The notes beneath the pieces were generated by a model. It saw only the letters and a program-made list of their open reading frames with translations. It was not told the DNA's origin and ran no database searches. From assembly GCA_949130495.1 (NCBI GenBank), contig OX422216.1, positions 363,344,605-363,408,604 of the forward strand: a DNA stretch of 64,000 bases, written 5' to 3'. Positions 22,338 to 34,214 of the stretch are shown in pieces; position 1 is the stretch's first letter; each line of letters starts with the position of its first letter. The translations under genes were made by a program, and so were the position numbers. The DNA is from Sambucus nigra (taxonomy: Eukaryota > Streptophyta > Magnoliopsida > Dipsacales > Adoxaceae).

Positions 22338-23229
22338 GTGGAGAGATTTTTTGTGGGAACAAGAAATGTCTGCACGAAAACTTCTCAATCCGATGAACGT
22401 CCTTCGTGTGTAAAAATTTTGGCATCCTTTCCTTTGTTATAGCATTGCGTTAGAACCTACAAGAAAAAGTAAAATTCTCCCCGATGTACCTAAGCCGAAG
22501 CGGTGTGGCTTATTGGTGCTTAGGCGATGGGACATCGCTACTTTTTCCTTACACTGAGCTTCAACCGTTCTATCTTTGTTATTTGAAATTATCCCGAAAG
22601 GTCCACTAACCTTCTCAAATACTTGTTTTTGCTCTTGGAAAATGAAATTCTCCCTTGTAATACTTCACTATGTTCGAAAAAGTATAAATTCTCCCTGATG
22701 TAGCCGAGTCACAATTTAAACAACATTTGGACTTGTGGAGAGGGGACATCGTAGCTTTTTTGAACCGTTGGGACATCTTTTCCATTGGGAGTATATTGGA
22801 TATGTCAGACAAAAATTCTGGCGCCAAAACTCAAACTTGCTGACGAAGGCAACCCCCTTCTATTTCCCAAGCGTCACTTCATTAATGATGTGTCATTGTC
22901 TTTTCAACTATCAAGACACCTCCCGAAGTGAGATGTGTGCATTCGAAATGATTATAGGCAGCCTTGCACGTATGGTGGTGGGAAACTCAATAAACAGGTT
23001 CCTTAAAAGGTTTCAAACGTCTTTTGTTCAAAAACTTTCTTTTTCCTTCGTCTTATTCAAGCTACCATCTTCTTTAGAGAGAGAAATTTGTGCAAAAACT
23101 CCATTAATGTCCAGCTCTTTACTCAGTTTCTTCCTTCTCTCATCCTCTACGCCACCGCATGTGGCTGTGCTCCTCCCTCTTTGTTCCTATCCCTTCTTAC
23201 CCATCTATTTCATTCATTGCCACTCTACT
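22338..23229 (+). promoter_or_regulatory. Upstream region of the antisense PMD gene in E
   Basis: Between the polypurine tract and the ATG at 23230 lies noncoding DNA. It ends in a pyrimidine-rich leader (about 23100-23225: repeated CTTCCTTCTCTC and CTCCCTC runs), as is common for plant 5' untranslated regions. A partial direct repeat occurs at about 22450-22495 and 22673-22705: AAAAAGTAWAAWTTCTCCC then GATGTA and CCGA. No clear TATA box is visible; CAATAAACAGG near 22990 is the nearest candidate. The frame 22735-23352 overlaps this region, but only its last 40 codons belong to the gene I call. Confidence 0.4.
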
Positions 23230-26200
23230 ATGGCTTCTTTAAGTGCCTCAAAGGTTACCACCAACGCTACCCAGCCAAGCTCCCCTTCTGCCACCTCTTG
23301 CGCTGCTGCTACCCCTAGCACCACTACCCTGAATACTGCTCGTCAAGAGTAACTATGCTTTTATCGCTGGTCTCCCATCTTTGGAATGAAGATGATAAGT
23401 TCGCTGATGCATGTAAGACCTTCCATTTCTCAGCCAAGTATGACCCTTTACTGTTGGGTGATAAGGATGACGATTCCTCAAAGTGGGTCTATCTTACCCC
23501 AGAGGGGACTCTGCGCTTTAGGTTGGACCGTTGTGACTTCCCCTATTCTCAAATTTATTTCAAAGCACCTAGGGGGTCTCCAGCCCATTTCGCTGCTTGG
23601 CATACACATATGCAGAGCTCTTACGCTGATGCACTTGCAAAAGTTGGTCTTCATTGAGCCTACTCGTTTGAGGAGTTCACACTTTCTAATCATAACGTTG
23701 CGCTCTACGTACTAGTTTCCCGATGGAACATCATAACTCACACGTTCTTTGCTACGTAAGGAGAGTTCAACTTTACGTTGGAGGACGTCTGTGAATTACT
23801 TAGGTTTGATCCCATGGGTGAGTTTGCATACCACGATGAGGCCCTGGATGTCGAAGAGGCTTCTGACCGAGTTGAGCTGGATCGAATCTACCGTAGTTTC
23901 ACTGGTTCTTCAAATAAGGACACATTTACTCCCCTTATCAGTTAATTTTTTGAAGCTCCAACCTCGATGGATGTCACTGCTGCAATAGGCCGAGGTAAAG
24001 GTACATCCCTAAAACTACCGGCCTACATATTTGTGTTTCTTTCGCACATATTCCTAACTGGGAAACCCAACGACCAGCCTATGAGGGACCTTATAAATAT
24101 TTTCATCTGTTTGGCTAGGGGTTTTAACCTTCCTCTAGCCACCATTGTCTTGGGATCACTCTATACCTGGCTGGATCAAACTCACATCGACATGGCACGA
24201 TGATTGGTTCGTTATAACTTGTCCAATTTTGCCAACACCATCATTTTGACGGGCTTCCTTTACACCCATTTTCCTGGTATTGCCGCTAAGTCTATCTCTC
24301 TCCCTGTGAGCCAAGGTATTAAGCCCCCATGACTCTTTTGTTTCCACAAAAAATAGAGTCGAAGGGAGGTAATGGGTTTTTTTTATTGTTTGGACTCTTT
24401 TGTGATAAGGCCATACAACGAGTTTATATTCACCCATCGTTGGGATTTCTTTCCTTCTGTAGCCTCAATGGTCAAGTTCATCCGAGTTGTAGAAGATCCC
24501 TCACAGGTCGTGGTACTTCTGTTCACCCCTGGGTTTCTTCCTTCTTATACTGAATGGGGATACACCTCATAACATTACAACCCTGATAGATATAGCATGT
24601 ATTTTGGGTTTGATCAGGGGGCTCCTCGACCCGTCTTTCAACAAAACCACACAAGGGCCACCTTCGTTGAAGCTTGTACTTTCTATCTTTTCGCAGGGGT
24701 TCTTGGTGTGACTTCCACCATTGAAGGGCGAGTCACCCTTCCTAGTGCCATTAGTAAGGGGGACGTATCCACTTCTTATGCCACCAAGTTACAGTTGATA
24801 CATATGGCTAGGATTCGTGAGTATATTCAGAGTCCCTCCCCCCCAATAACCCCAAATCCTTTCTTTCTCTCCCTCTGAACTAGGTCTTAAGGGGAACTCC
24901 ATTCTTGGAGTTGATTTTACTTTGAGTAAAACCATTAAAGAACGTCCCCAGGAGCTTCCCCTTATTGCCCGATGATCCCTACTGCCACCCCGAAGCCCAA
25001 GGTCATTTCAACTGCCAAACAGCCTGCCCCTCAGTCGAAGTTGCTACTGGCGAAGGGCCTTCCCAGCCACTAGCCGAAAAAACCAGGAAGTCCAAGGGTG
25101 GGAATTCCTCGAAATCTAAGTCCCAAGCCTGAGCTCCTTTGGAGGCGTTCCCCATTGCCTCTGTTCCTCCTCCCATGTCTATAGAAATGGCCGAGGAATT
25201 GAGAAGGCAAGTTTAGGCTGAGGTAGAACGAATAAATGTTGAGTTTCAGCGACATGCCCCTATTATTCTTCCTCTGGTTGCCTTTCCCATGGTCATAGTT
25301 GATCCAACTGACACAACAATAAAGAGGAAAAAAAGTTTGAGGGTACCTTAAGGTGCTGATACAACGGGCACGAGGAAGAAAACTCTGGGTACCAAAGTCC
25401 CAGAAGAAACGAACGCCTGAGATACATCCCTCCCAAGCCCCTTATATTGCTGCCTCCTCTCCACCTTCACCAGTTTTTATACATTCTCGTTCTCCCTTCG
25501 GATCTGAGGGATGTGTGCATGTTTTGTTCTTGTTCCCCTTTTCTTAAGGCAAGCTGCATCTGCCTGTTTATTTGATAACTTTGGTGTAGAGAGTTGAAGA
25601 AAGTCCCAGTCCCCCTGGTTCCCCCATGAGACATTTCGTGGGGGGGCATTTCGGTGTCTCTCAAGTTGATACTACTCCTCCCCATTCCCCCATGATAGGT
25701 CTTACTTACTCTCATCGTTTGTCCTCCTAATGGGCCAAGGATGATGCTGCGGGGGATGCTACTGTTGAATCTGTTGGAATATTTGCCCAACTGAAGGTAA
25801 CTACTCCAGCCCCTTCTGAATTACCATTTGAGCAAGAGGTCCCCCTACCCATCGTTGTGGTCGAGGAGAGTGCCCCTGAGGTAAAAAAAAATCTCATCAA
25901 GTCTCACGTCTTTTCCTTATCCCATTGCTTTGTTTATCATTCTAATATGTTAGGATGTTTTAGGTGGAAGTGGTGTCTCCGATAGCTAACATTCTTCTTC
26001 CCACTGCGTTGACGAGACCCCTGACTGCAATTCCCCTTTTTGGTGCCATAACGGGGGTAAGTAACACTTATATGTATTCCTGCATTTTTTCTGTACTTGC
26101 TCTTTGTGTCTAACACTTGATTTTGTATTTGCATCTTTCACCATGCCTTACCCTACCCCTTTTCTCTTAATGGCTTTTCTCTTTCCAAGGCCAAGGTTGA

Positions 26201-27345
26201 TGTTGCTGCCCCGCTGATGATTCTTCAGTGCCTGCCCATGTTGGGGCATCGTTTCGAGGTTCCTCGTGTTCTTTCAGTGAAACTCCTTCATTGGCCTTGG
26301 TACCGTTTATTGGAAAGGGAGATTTGCCGATCGTTGAGGCTTCTTCAGTTAGGGGCGTCGTTGTGGCCTCCACGATGGATCTTATTCTCGCTGATGCTAC
26401 TGCTGAGGTACTTCGCTAATTTCTTTACATTTTTCAGTCTCTCAAACTTCACCTATGTTGGTGACTTAACAACAAAAACACTTGTTAAGGTTTTTTATAA
26501 ACTCCACCCATATCGGTGACTTAACAATGAAAAAACTTATTAAGATTTTCATAAACTCCACCTATATCGGTGACTTAACAACGAAAACACTTGTTAAGAT
26601 TTTCATAAACTCATTATTTCCCCTAAATGTTCTCAAGTTGCTCGGGAGGATTCTCCACCAGTTCTTTCGCCTGCCCTCCTCACCCCGTCGGGAACCCGTT
26701 ATTTCAGAAGATTCCAGTCACAATGATCAAGGTTCCACGATCGGTGCTGCTACTGAGAGACAATCTGGATGTGATCTTCCTCTGCTCGACTTGGCTCCTC
26801 ATGCCTTCTCCCTGATGGTGCTTCAGTGTTCTCCTCAGATGGCTGCCAACCATCGCTTGGTAGTTAATCATCTTGCAAACCACCATCCTGAAACGTTCAC
26901 CATAGATTGACTGCATTCCAACATCTTTGTGATGAGGTACAAGCTTCAGGGCATGGCTATCGTTCTGGCTGATATTGCCAGTACTCCGACCTCAAACGTT
27001 ACCAGAACCCTCTTCAACCAATTCATGTGTCACCTGAAGGATTTGGGTCGCTATGGCTTTCGTCTTGATTGTCTTATTACGCATTTGAAAACTTTAAAGA
27101 GCCAGCGACTGGATAGACAAAGGGAACTGCTCCGGAAATAGCAGGAGGATCAACGGGTTGAGGAAGCTAAGTTGGCTGAGTTGGCACCTCTTCTTAAAGC
27201 CATTGACAAAGAGGTGGGGTACCTCGAAGAAGATCTGCGCTTGGCAAAGTTTAAGCAAGAGAAGCTTCTCATCGAGCGTACACAAGCGCAAGCGAGGTTG
27301 GAGGTTTCTATAAATGCCCAACAGTCTTGCCTCGCAGCTTCTTAG
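23230..27345 (+). pseudogene. Antisense plant mobile domain (PMD) gene of E, broken
   Basis: Starts at an ATG after a pyrimidine-rich leader; the first 40 residues are Ser/Thr/Ala-rich, then a frameshift. The core reads FHFSAKYDPLLL, YSFEEFTLSNHNVALYVLVS, then RWNIITHTFFAT and GEFNFTLEDVCELLRF, and later YFGFDQGAPRPV. The pattern RWxxxTHTF...GE.TxTLxDV is the hallmark of plant mobile domain proteins, and the [QY]FGxDQ block recurs in them. Candidate introns: about 24818-24887, 25879-25963 and 26050-26190 (GT starts, AG ends). The C-terminus (27090-27345) is a long charged coiled coil with a DRQRELLRK and EEDLRLAKFKQEKLL pattern. At least five stops or frameshifts interrupt it. Antisense ORFs of this kind are known from Tat-lineage elements; their role is unknown. 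It ends about 325 bp from the integrase stop, tail to tail. Confidence 0.7.
26444..26606 (+). repeat. Triplicated 54-bp unit in a likely intron
   Basis: Three head-to-tail copies (26444-26498, 26499-26552, 26553-26606) each contain GGTGACTTAACAA and CTTRTTAAGRTTTT, followed by a partial fourth start. They follow a GAGGTACTTCG donor-like sequence at about 26405, so they probably lie in an intron of the antisense gene. The element's other coding parts show no such repeat. Confidence 0.85.
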
Positions 27346-27671
27346 AGCCTTCCTGGAGATTTTTTCTCTACTCTAGATCTTTGTTTCCTCCTAGGTCAAT
27401 GATTTGTTGTAAATATTTTCTTCTCTTCTTCTTATGTAATTATTGGGCAATAGCTCCCAATTTTGTAATGCCCCAAAGTTTATGAATGAAGAAAGATATA
27501 TGTTTTCTCATTCCATTTCTTTGTGTTACAACTGTTTGCATAAATTATGAAGTTCTATAATTCTTTCATCTCCACTTGAGTTATAATAAAAATAACTTGC
27601 ATACTCATCATAAAAAGAACTTGTGTATTCCCAACAACAGCTAGATACATCAGTGGTCCAAACATAATTGC
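27346..27671. other. Convergent 3' region between PMD gene and integrase
   Basis: This spacer of about 325 bp separates the ends of two opposing genes. It includes TTGTAAATATTTTC, TAATGCCCC and TTTATGAATGAAG signals typical of plant 3' ends on the + strand. It is the likely shared terminator zone. Confidence 0.5.
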
Positions 27672-28830
27672 TTACACATGATAGACTTTCAACCATTCAT
27701 TGTTTATCTTAAATGGCTTATCTTCTTTCATCCTAGAAATTAAGCAGTAACCTCAGTCATGAGCTTATTTTACAATGAAAGGTCCCTCCCAATTTGCTAC
27801 AAACTTTGGTAGAGGAATCCCCCTGATGTGTTTCACTGCTTCCTTCAATATGAGGTCTCCCTCCACGAACTTCCTCGATCTTACCAAGTTATCATATGCC
27901 CTAGAAAGGTATTTCGTATACATTCGAAAATGTTGCATCGCATTATCTCTGTGTTTATCTAACGCCTTCAGCTACACATGTCTACTTTGAGGGAGCATGC
28001 TACTTCGGAAGGCATATCGAGCGGAGGGAACTTCTAACTCCATCGAAAGGATTGCCTCAGCCCCATAAACAAGATAGAATGAAGAATACCCTGTGGGATT
28101 TCTCTTAGTTGTTCGATAGGCCCATAATACAACTGGTACCTTATCATCCCACGCTCCTAGGAAATCCTCCATCGCTTTAGCCAAGATATTAACCAAAGTT
28201 TTGTTAGTTGCTTCGGCTTGACCGTTTCCCTTTGGATATACCACCGTCGAAGTATGATGAACAATGGAGTACTTGTCTGTGAGCATCGTTACTTCTGAAT
28301 TGACGAAAGGGGTTCCATTGTCTGAAAGGATAACCTTTGGGATCACAAAATGGCAAATGATGTATTCTCTAATAAAATTACTCACCACCCCCGCTGTTGG
28401 CCTTCTCAGTGGTATCGCTTCAGCCCATATTGTGAAGCACTCTGTTGCCACTAGTATCCATATCTTCCCCTTCGAAGAAGGATGTAGTGCCCCTACCAGG
28501 TCAAACGCCTAAGCGTGAAAAGGATAAGGCATCACCAGGGAGTGTAGGTCTACCGATGGGGCATGGATCATATTTCCATGAAGTTGACAAGCTTTGTATT
28601 TTCGAACGAACTCAGCAGAGTCTTTCTCCATTATTGGCCAATAATACCCCAACGTATCAATTGGTCATACAACTTGGCCCCTCCTATGTGAGATGGATTG
28701 TGTGCCTATTTGAGGACCTCGGTCGCTTTTTCCTTCGTGATGCAACGCAACGACCTATTAAAGTATCCCTTTCAGTAAAGTTTTCCCTCCTGAACGTAAA
28801 ATCTTGAGGCCCTCCGCTTGAATCCCATCG
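27672..28830 (-). pseudogene. pol of element E: integrase
   Basis: Integrase inserts the element DNA into the genome. From the right: an N-terminal zinc-finger-like region (YFNRSLRCITKEKATEVLK, then HNPSHIGGAKLYDQL), the catalytic core with AFDLVGALHPSSKGKIWILV and ATECFTIWAEAIPL, VILSDNGTPFVNSEV, GNGQAEATNKTLVNIL and NPTGYSSFYLVYGAEAI, then a C-terminal GPF/Y segment NWEGPFIVK near 27780. The stop is at 27672-27674. Of the D-D-E triad the second Asp (SDNG) and the Glu (QAEAT) are visible; the first position reads Glu in ATECF. Stops follow SRHV (near 27972) and occur in the GPF segment. Confidence 0.85.
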
Positions 28831-29964
28831 CGTTAATCTTCTCTATTGGGACAACTCCATCTATAATAACGTCAATGTAGGGTTGTCTCCAGTTAGGTTG
28901 AGTTTCCACAAAATGACATTCAGCCGCTTCGCAGAATAACTGACATGTGTCACAATTTCATTGTAGCTATGTCACGTCTTGTTTCATTCTAGGTCAAAAA
29001 TACCCCTCTCTTTGAATCCTTCGGTAGAGAGGTATCTCAGTTGTCTCACAGTGCTCTTTATGTGTTTTTTTCAATCTTCGTTGTGCTTCTTATGGGCTGT
29101 CGCACCTTGACATCCATCCTCTTGCGTTCTTAAAGTAAAGGTTCCCCTGGTTTGTGAAGTATTGAGCTAATTCTCTTAGTCCCATCATTCCTTCTCCAGA
29201 CTCTAGTTGCTCCTAATCTCTCCCCTCCAGTCCACGTCCTCATCCATCGGTAAAATTAACTGTACTACCGAAGGAGCCGTTCTTCGTTGGATCACGACTG
29301 TAGTTGCATCGCTCCTCATGACCATTTTCTGGGCAATAGTGGCATAGGCGTATGGATGGAGGTTTATTGTTCTGGGATGTCTCTTGATCTTTGTTCGATG
29401 GAACTGGCAGAGGAGCCTCTGAATAATTATTGTGTATGGTGCCAAGCTCATGTGCTTCAATGCATATTCTCCGTTCACCTGCTGAATTACCAAGTTCAAA
29501 TCACCTTTGATGTAAAGTGTACGAATCCCTATTCGAATAGCCTCTAGCAACCCCAGCACCAATGCTTCATATTCTGCCTCGTTGTTGGAACAAGGGAAAT
29601 CTAACTTATAGGAAAGGCAAATCTCCTCCATTCCTTTTAAAAGAATAACCCCTGCTCCTCCTTTCTTTTCTGCCAAAGATCCATAGAACTTCATTCTACA
29701 TTCTTCATCCGCTGCGTCTAGGTGATTAGCCTACAAATCGTCTCTCGAAATACTTTCTTTAGGTGGCTCGAACGTTACCGAGGGGAAGATTTCTAATAAA
29801 TCGGCGTACGCTTGGATTTTAATTGTGCGAGGAACCACACACTTCAAGTCATATTTAGAGAGAATGAGGAACCAACTATCTGCTCTACCAATCAATATAG
29901 TTCTTGGCAAAAAATACTTAATAGGATCATATCTAGTTACAATATGAATTGTAAAAGACAACAT
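28831..29964 (-). pseudogene. pol of element E: RNase H domains
   Basis: The RT-linked RNase H (29731-29964) reads TRYDPIKYFLPRTILIGRAD then SWFLILSKYDLK. A second RNase H (29203-29694) reads MKFYGSLAEKKGGAGVILL, SNNEAEYEALVLGLLEAI, then LYIKGDLNLVIQQVNGEY. Double RNase H is typical of the Tat lineage. The catalytic Asp of the expected FDGS start is Tyr (FYGS), while the Glu of EAEYEA and the Asp of KGD remain. The linker to integrase (28831-29200) stays roughly in frame with a few stops. Confidence 0.8.
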
Positions 29965-31160
29965 ATAATGTCTAAGATTTTGTGTTACAAAGACTAAGGC
30001 TAAACAATGTCTTTCTAAGCTACTATATCTGACCTATGGCCTCTGTATTATTCTGCTGAGTTAGTAGATCCGTCATTCTTACCCATCAATCTCCTGTGAT
30101 AACAAAGCTCCCACAGACCTCATGGTAGATGTGAGATATAGCTGCAATGGTATTCCTGCCTATGCAGGAACCATGATTTGTGGTGAAACGAGTAGCTTTT
30201 TTATCCTAGTGAGTGAATCCTAGTGAACCTCCTCCCACTTGAATTTCATATTCCTTCTTAATAGCTGCATCAACGCATGTGTCATCTCGTCTAATCCAGG
30301 AACAAATCTCCTAAGAGAGGAGACTTTACCGAGGAAACTCTTCAGCTCCTTCGTCAATCTTGGACTTTTCATCTCCAAGATTGCTCGCTGCTTGTCCTGG
30401 TCCATCTGCACCCCTTGTCGATCAACCACTAAGCCTAGAAATTTCCCACTTGTTACTCTAAAGATGAACTTCAGTGGGTTCATCCTCAATTTATACTTCC
30501 TACATTGGGCAAACACCTTCCTTCAATCGCCCAGATGGGACTCCTCCTTCCTCGATTTTATGACCAAATAATCCACATAGAATTCCACAAATTTATGGAA
30601 GAAGTCATGGAAAATGGCCATCATTATTCTCTGGTAATTATCCCCTGCGTTCTTGAGTCAAAACGGCATTACTCTGTACATGAAATTGCCCAACGGGGTT
30701 CTAAATGCCATTTTCTTTACATCCGAGGGGTCCATCTTGATCTTGTTGTACCTTACATACCCATCCTTGAAGATATACATCTCATGACCAGTTATTGCAT
30801 CTATCAATATGTCAATGGAGGGTAGAGGGAACTCGTCTTTGGGTCAAGCTCTGTTCAAATCTCTGAAGTCCACACAGATCCTTATCTGATTTTTATCTTT
30901 CTTTCCCACTGGCACAATGCTAGATAGCCAAAGAGGGTGCTGTATCGATTGGATGAATCCGGCCGCTAATAATCTTTGGACTTCTTCCTTAATCTTCAAG
31001 TCTATCTCAGGTTTGTACGTTCTCATTACTTGCTTCACCGAAATGGATGAATGCATTACGTTCAATTTATGGCAGCTGACTCCCTCATCCAGCCCTTCCA
31101 TCTCTATGTATGTCCACGCAAAAACATCTATGAACTCCCGAATCAACTTAACCAAAGCCT
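29965..31160 (-). pseudogene. pol of element E: reverse transcriptase
   Basis: The frame 30844-31155 carries EFIDVFAWTYIEMEGLD, then WLSSIVPVGKKDKNQIRICV and DFRDLNRA. A stop follows, then PKDEFPLPSIDILID, the FKDGYVRYNKIKM palm block, a damaged MPF block, and FYVDYLVIKSR at about 30560. The frame 30220-30516 has KYKLRMNPLKFIFRVTSGKF, FLGLVVDRQGVQM and FLGKVSSLRRFVPGL, the RT thumb and connection. The YVDD box reads YVDY, replacing a catalytic aspartate. Copies RNA to DNA in active relatives; this copy cannot. Confidence 0.88.
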
Positions 31161-31563
31161 CTCATTTCTCCTTACTGAGATCTTTCGCTATAAAAATAGG
31201 CCTTGGGTCCTCCTCTTCTTTCGCCAGGTTCAACTTCTCCAGCTCTTGTGCCTGCAGTTTCGGTTGGTCCGCCATGTATTCTAGTTCCTCGGTGACTTCC
31301 TCCATAAATTCCTGTACGCTGGAGTTGTCTATCAGTATACATTGTCCCCACTAATCCACTAGGAAGTACTCATATATCGATTCATCCTCATTATTAGCTT
31401 CTTTAGTTGCCCGTTCACACCATTATAATCGATATATCACCTTTCTTTATTCGGTGATGACCTTCTTACACTATCTGCTGGTAGCTGTAGCTGCCTTCCT
31501 CTTCTTCTCTTTAGAATCCTCAGCCACTCTTTTTCCTGAGAACTGGCTCAGCACGCTTTATTA
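31161..31563 (-). pseudogene. Protease-RT linker of element E
   Basis: Minus-strand reading gives a low-complexity acidic and lysine-rich linker (EFMEEVTEELEYM, then EKLNLAKEEEDPRP), with stops near 31150 and 31350-31560. No domain is recognised. It joins protease to RT in the polyprotein. Confidence 0.55.
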
Positions 31564-32538
31564 TTAGACCTCATGTTGCATCAGATCCACTCTAGGCCTC
31601 ATCATGTCTTTGAGCGACTTCAAGATGTTTTGGGGCCGAGGGGCCATCGGGTGAGCTTCTTCGATCATCACTCTTGCACTACTTTTAACCTCTTTAATCT
31701 GCTCGTTCAAGGGCCCCATTCTTTCTCTGATCGAGGGAACCCATGCTCCCACCATTCTTCTTGTCAGGACCCAAACATCCTCCTCTAACTCTGTGTAGAA
31801 TACCACGTCTACCAAGTGGTCTTCCTCGACAACAAAGGGCCTCTTCGTAGCCCTAATGGTAACCTCCGTTACCTTGATATTTTCCTTAGTGCATTGATGG
31901 TATGTCGAGGGAACTAGCCCTTGGTTGTGCCTCCACACTTTTCCTATCAGCAGATGGTAGGAAGTTGCACTCTCTATTACGTGGAACTTTATATGGGAAC
32001 TCAGATTTTCCATCACGATCCCAACATTCACATACCCAATGGATTTGGAAGACTGGTTGTCATATCCTGAAATCACCAAAGGCATGGGGACCAACCTTTC
32101 CTCCAGAATATTAGCTGCGTGAAAAGAGTTGATTGGCATAATATTGATGGAATCTCCCTCATCCATAAGAGTCCTTACAAAACTAATTCCATTGACGCTG
32201 GCGATCACATACAATGGCCTGTTATGAGGGAATCTTACACCCCTATCTGCATCGCTAAAAGTTACATCTAATAGAAACCTTCTTACCAACCTGGCCATGG
32301 GTCCCCTCCATCTCAGCGAAGGGATTTCGTTCTTCCTCGCAATGTCAAGTATTGTCTGGGTTATCTCCAACTTACTCTCCTTCGGTATCCCTACTTGGTC
32401 GAAGAACCAGGTGAACTTTGGGGATTTTAAAACTGCACAGTACTCTAGGACTGGGACTACATCCTCACCTCCAATGATGTATATGTCCTCCGCGTCGTTG
32501 GTGCTTGCCTCATCATAGGCTAGTACTATATTAGCCAT
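31564..32538 (-). pseudogene. Aspartic protease of element E
   Basis: One open frame of 324 codons, the longest in the window. Near residue 75 it reads EIPSLRWRGPMARLV; then FSDADRGVRFPHNRPLYVIA and FVRTLMDEGDSINIMPINSF mark the retropepsin start. SGYDNQSSKSIGYVNVGI, SSHIKFHVIESATSYHLLIG and KVWRHNQGLVPSTYHQCTK follow. This order (flap, then LLIGxxW and PSTxHQ) is the Tat-type protease. The active site expected as D-[TSN]-G is D-E-G here, probably inactive. The tail (MVGAWVPSIRERMGPLNEQI) has no known domain. It follows gag across a stop and a few bases. Confidence 0.85.
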
Positions 32539-32555
32539 TCCCTTTGTACAATCTT

Positions 32556-34194
32556 CTAGAGTTCTTCTAACTCTCCCCGCTTCGTAGTTAGCTTTATTTG
32601 TTTTATCTCTGCTTCCTCGTCATAGGCCACCACTAAATTGGCCTCATGTGCTGGGAGTGGGTTGTTGTTAATGTTCTGTAGAAGGATTTTCAACATCCCT
32701 GCATTCACATACTTATCGATGATTCTCCTCAGTGTGAAACAGCTCTCGGTTGGATGCTGGATCTTCTGATGAATTTGGCAATATTTGGGATCCACCCTCA
32801 TTATCGCATCAGGTTCCCCCACGGGAATGCCCTTTGGTTCGTATATCGTTCCTCCTTGGACCATGGTGTTGTAACAGCTGACAGCCTTATCCACTGTACA
32901 AGGCAATGGTGGTGGGTCCTCCCTGTCTCTTCTAAACTTCCTCTAATTGTCTTTCTTTGGCTCCTTGCCCCCATCTGCTCCCTCGGTGTACCCTACCCAT
33001 GGGGGCTGATAGCTCCCTCCCACAGGTTGTATCGGCTGCCTAAACATCATGGGTACCACTATTAGATTTGGTCGCACCACCAAGGAGATATTTCTTGCTG
33101 CTTTTAAGAACGCCGAAAAAGTCCCCTCGCGCGTTTCATTAATGAGATGACAGATGTACTCAGGAAGAAGCCCCTCCACACAAATGTACAATAACTTGGA
33201 TTCTTTGGCCTCCTCCCTCACATCGAGGGACCTTTCCCTAAACCTTCGAACGTATGCCACCACTTCTTCTCCGGGTCGTTACTTCTCCCTCTCCAGTTGG
33301 GTCAAAGTAAACTCATCTTCCACCAGAAAGAACTTCTGGATTAACAAAACATGCATCTCCTCCCATGTAGAAACGCTCTTGCGAGCCAAATGAGAATACC
33401 AGGTGTATGATTTATCGGTTAAGGATTTAGAAAACTACCTCAACCTGAACTTCTTATTATTACAATTCGCCCCCAAGTGTTCAATGAAACGCTTAATATG
33501 GTCCTTCGAGTTTCCACCTTTCCCTTTGTATTTTTTAAAAATAGGAGGAATATGGTATTTTGGATAGGGCTCATCATTCTATTCCTGGGGATTAGGTATT
33601 CGAAAGTTATCATAAACCGAAGCTAGCTCACCAGCATATTGAGAGAAGGCTTGCATGAACTTCAGCATCTCTTTCTGCATCTCCTTCCTCATTTCCTCCA
33701 TGGGTGATGCTACTGGGGAAACAACCAACGGGACCATTGGCTGAGTGCCCATTACAGCTGGAGCAATCATCCCAGTTGGAGATGATGATACTCCCAAGGT
33801 TCCCACTAATGGATTCACAATAGAGGGCATACTTGTTGGGGATGTTCCCGTTACGCCTGCACTTGGTGGGGCTATTGGGGCTACCCATGGTGTTACAAAA
33901 GAGTTGGCTTCAAATCCTCCCAACATCGTTGAAGCTACCGAAGATTACAAAAACTCATAAAACTTATTCATGAGGAGTGCCACCTGGGATGGTCCCAACC
34001 CAACACTCGTGGAAGCTTGTGTCACCCCTGGAACGCCTGTCGTCACCTGAACTGGAGGTACCTCTATTCGAGGGACCCCATCCCTTAGAGCCTCCAGTTC
34101 TCTCGCCGCCTGTTCTTTATTGTGTTGGATGTCATCAAAGTTGAGCCTTCGATTAAAGTTATCTTGCGCCAAACTCCTTGCTTAAAATAATGCC
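32556..34194 (-). pseudogene. gag of element E, broken
   Basis: The reading frame opens right after the PBS without a visible ATG and is split by four stops (near 33945, 33579, 33270 and 32940), otherwise staying in frame. The N-terminus is a Gln/Glu helix (NKEQAARELEALRDG) followed by a Pro/Val/Thr/Gly-rich spacer. The central gag block reads KYHIPPIFKKYKGKG, KSYTWYSHLARKSVSTWEEM then VAYVRRFRERSLDV. The C-terminal knuckle-like block is KYCQIHQKIQHPTESCFTLR. Gag is the particle protein. Tat gag often lacks a canonical CCHC, as here. Confidence 0.85.
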
Positions 34195-34212
34195 TCCTCG
34201 GCAGAGTCGCCA
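34195..34212 (-). other. Primer binding site of element E
   Basis: The minus strand reads TGGCGACTCTGCCGAGGA two bases after the 5' LTR. It has the TGGCGACTC start familiar from Tat/Ogre elements, reported there as complementary to tRNA-Arg. The tRNA match was not tested. Confidence 0.8.
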
Positions 34213-34214
34213 AA

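Noticed and set aside
31564..32538. Intact protease gene because the frame is open for 324 codons
   Set aside because: The active site reads DEG, and gag and pol around it are broken, so it is treated as part of a dead element.
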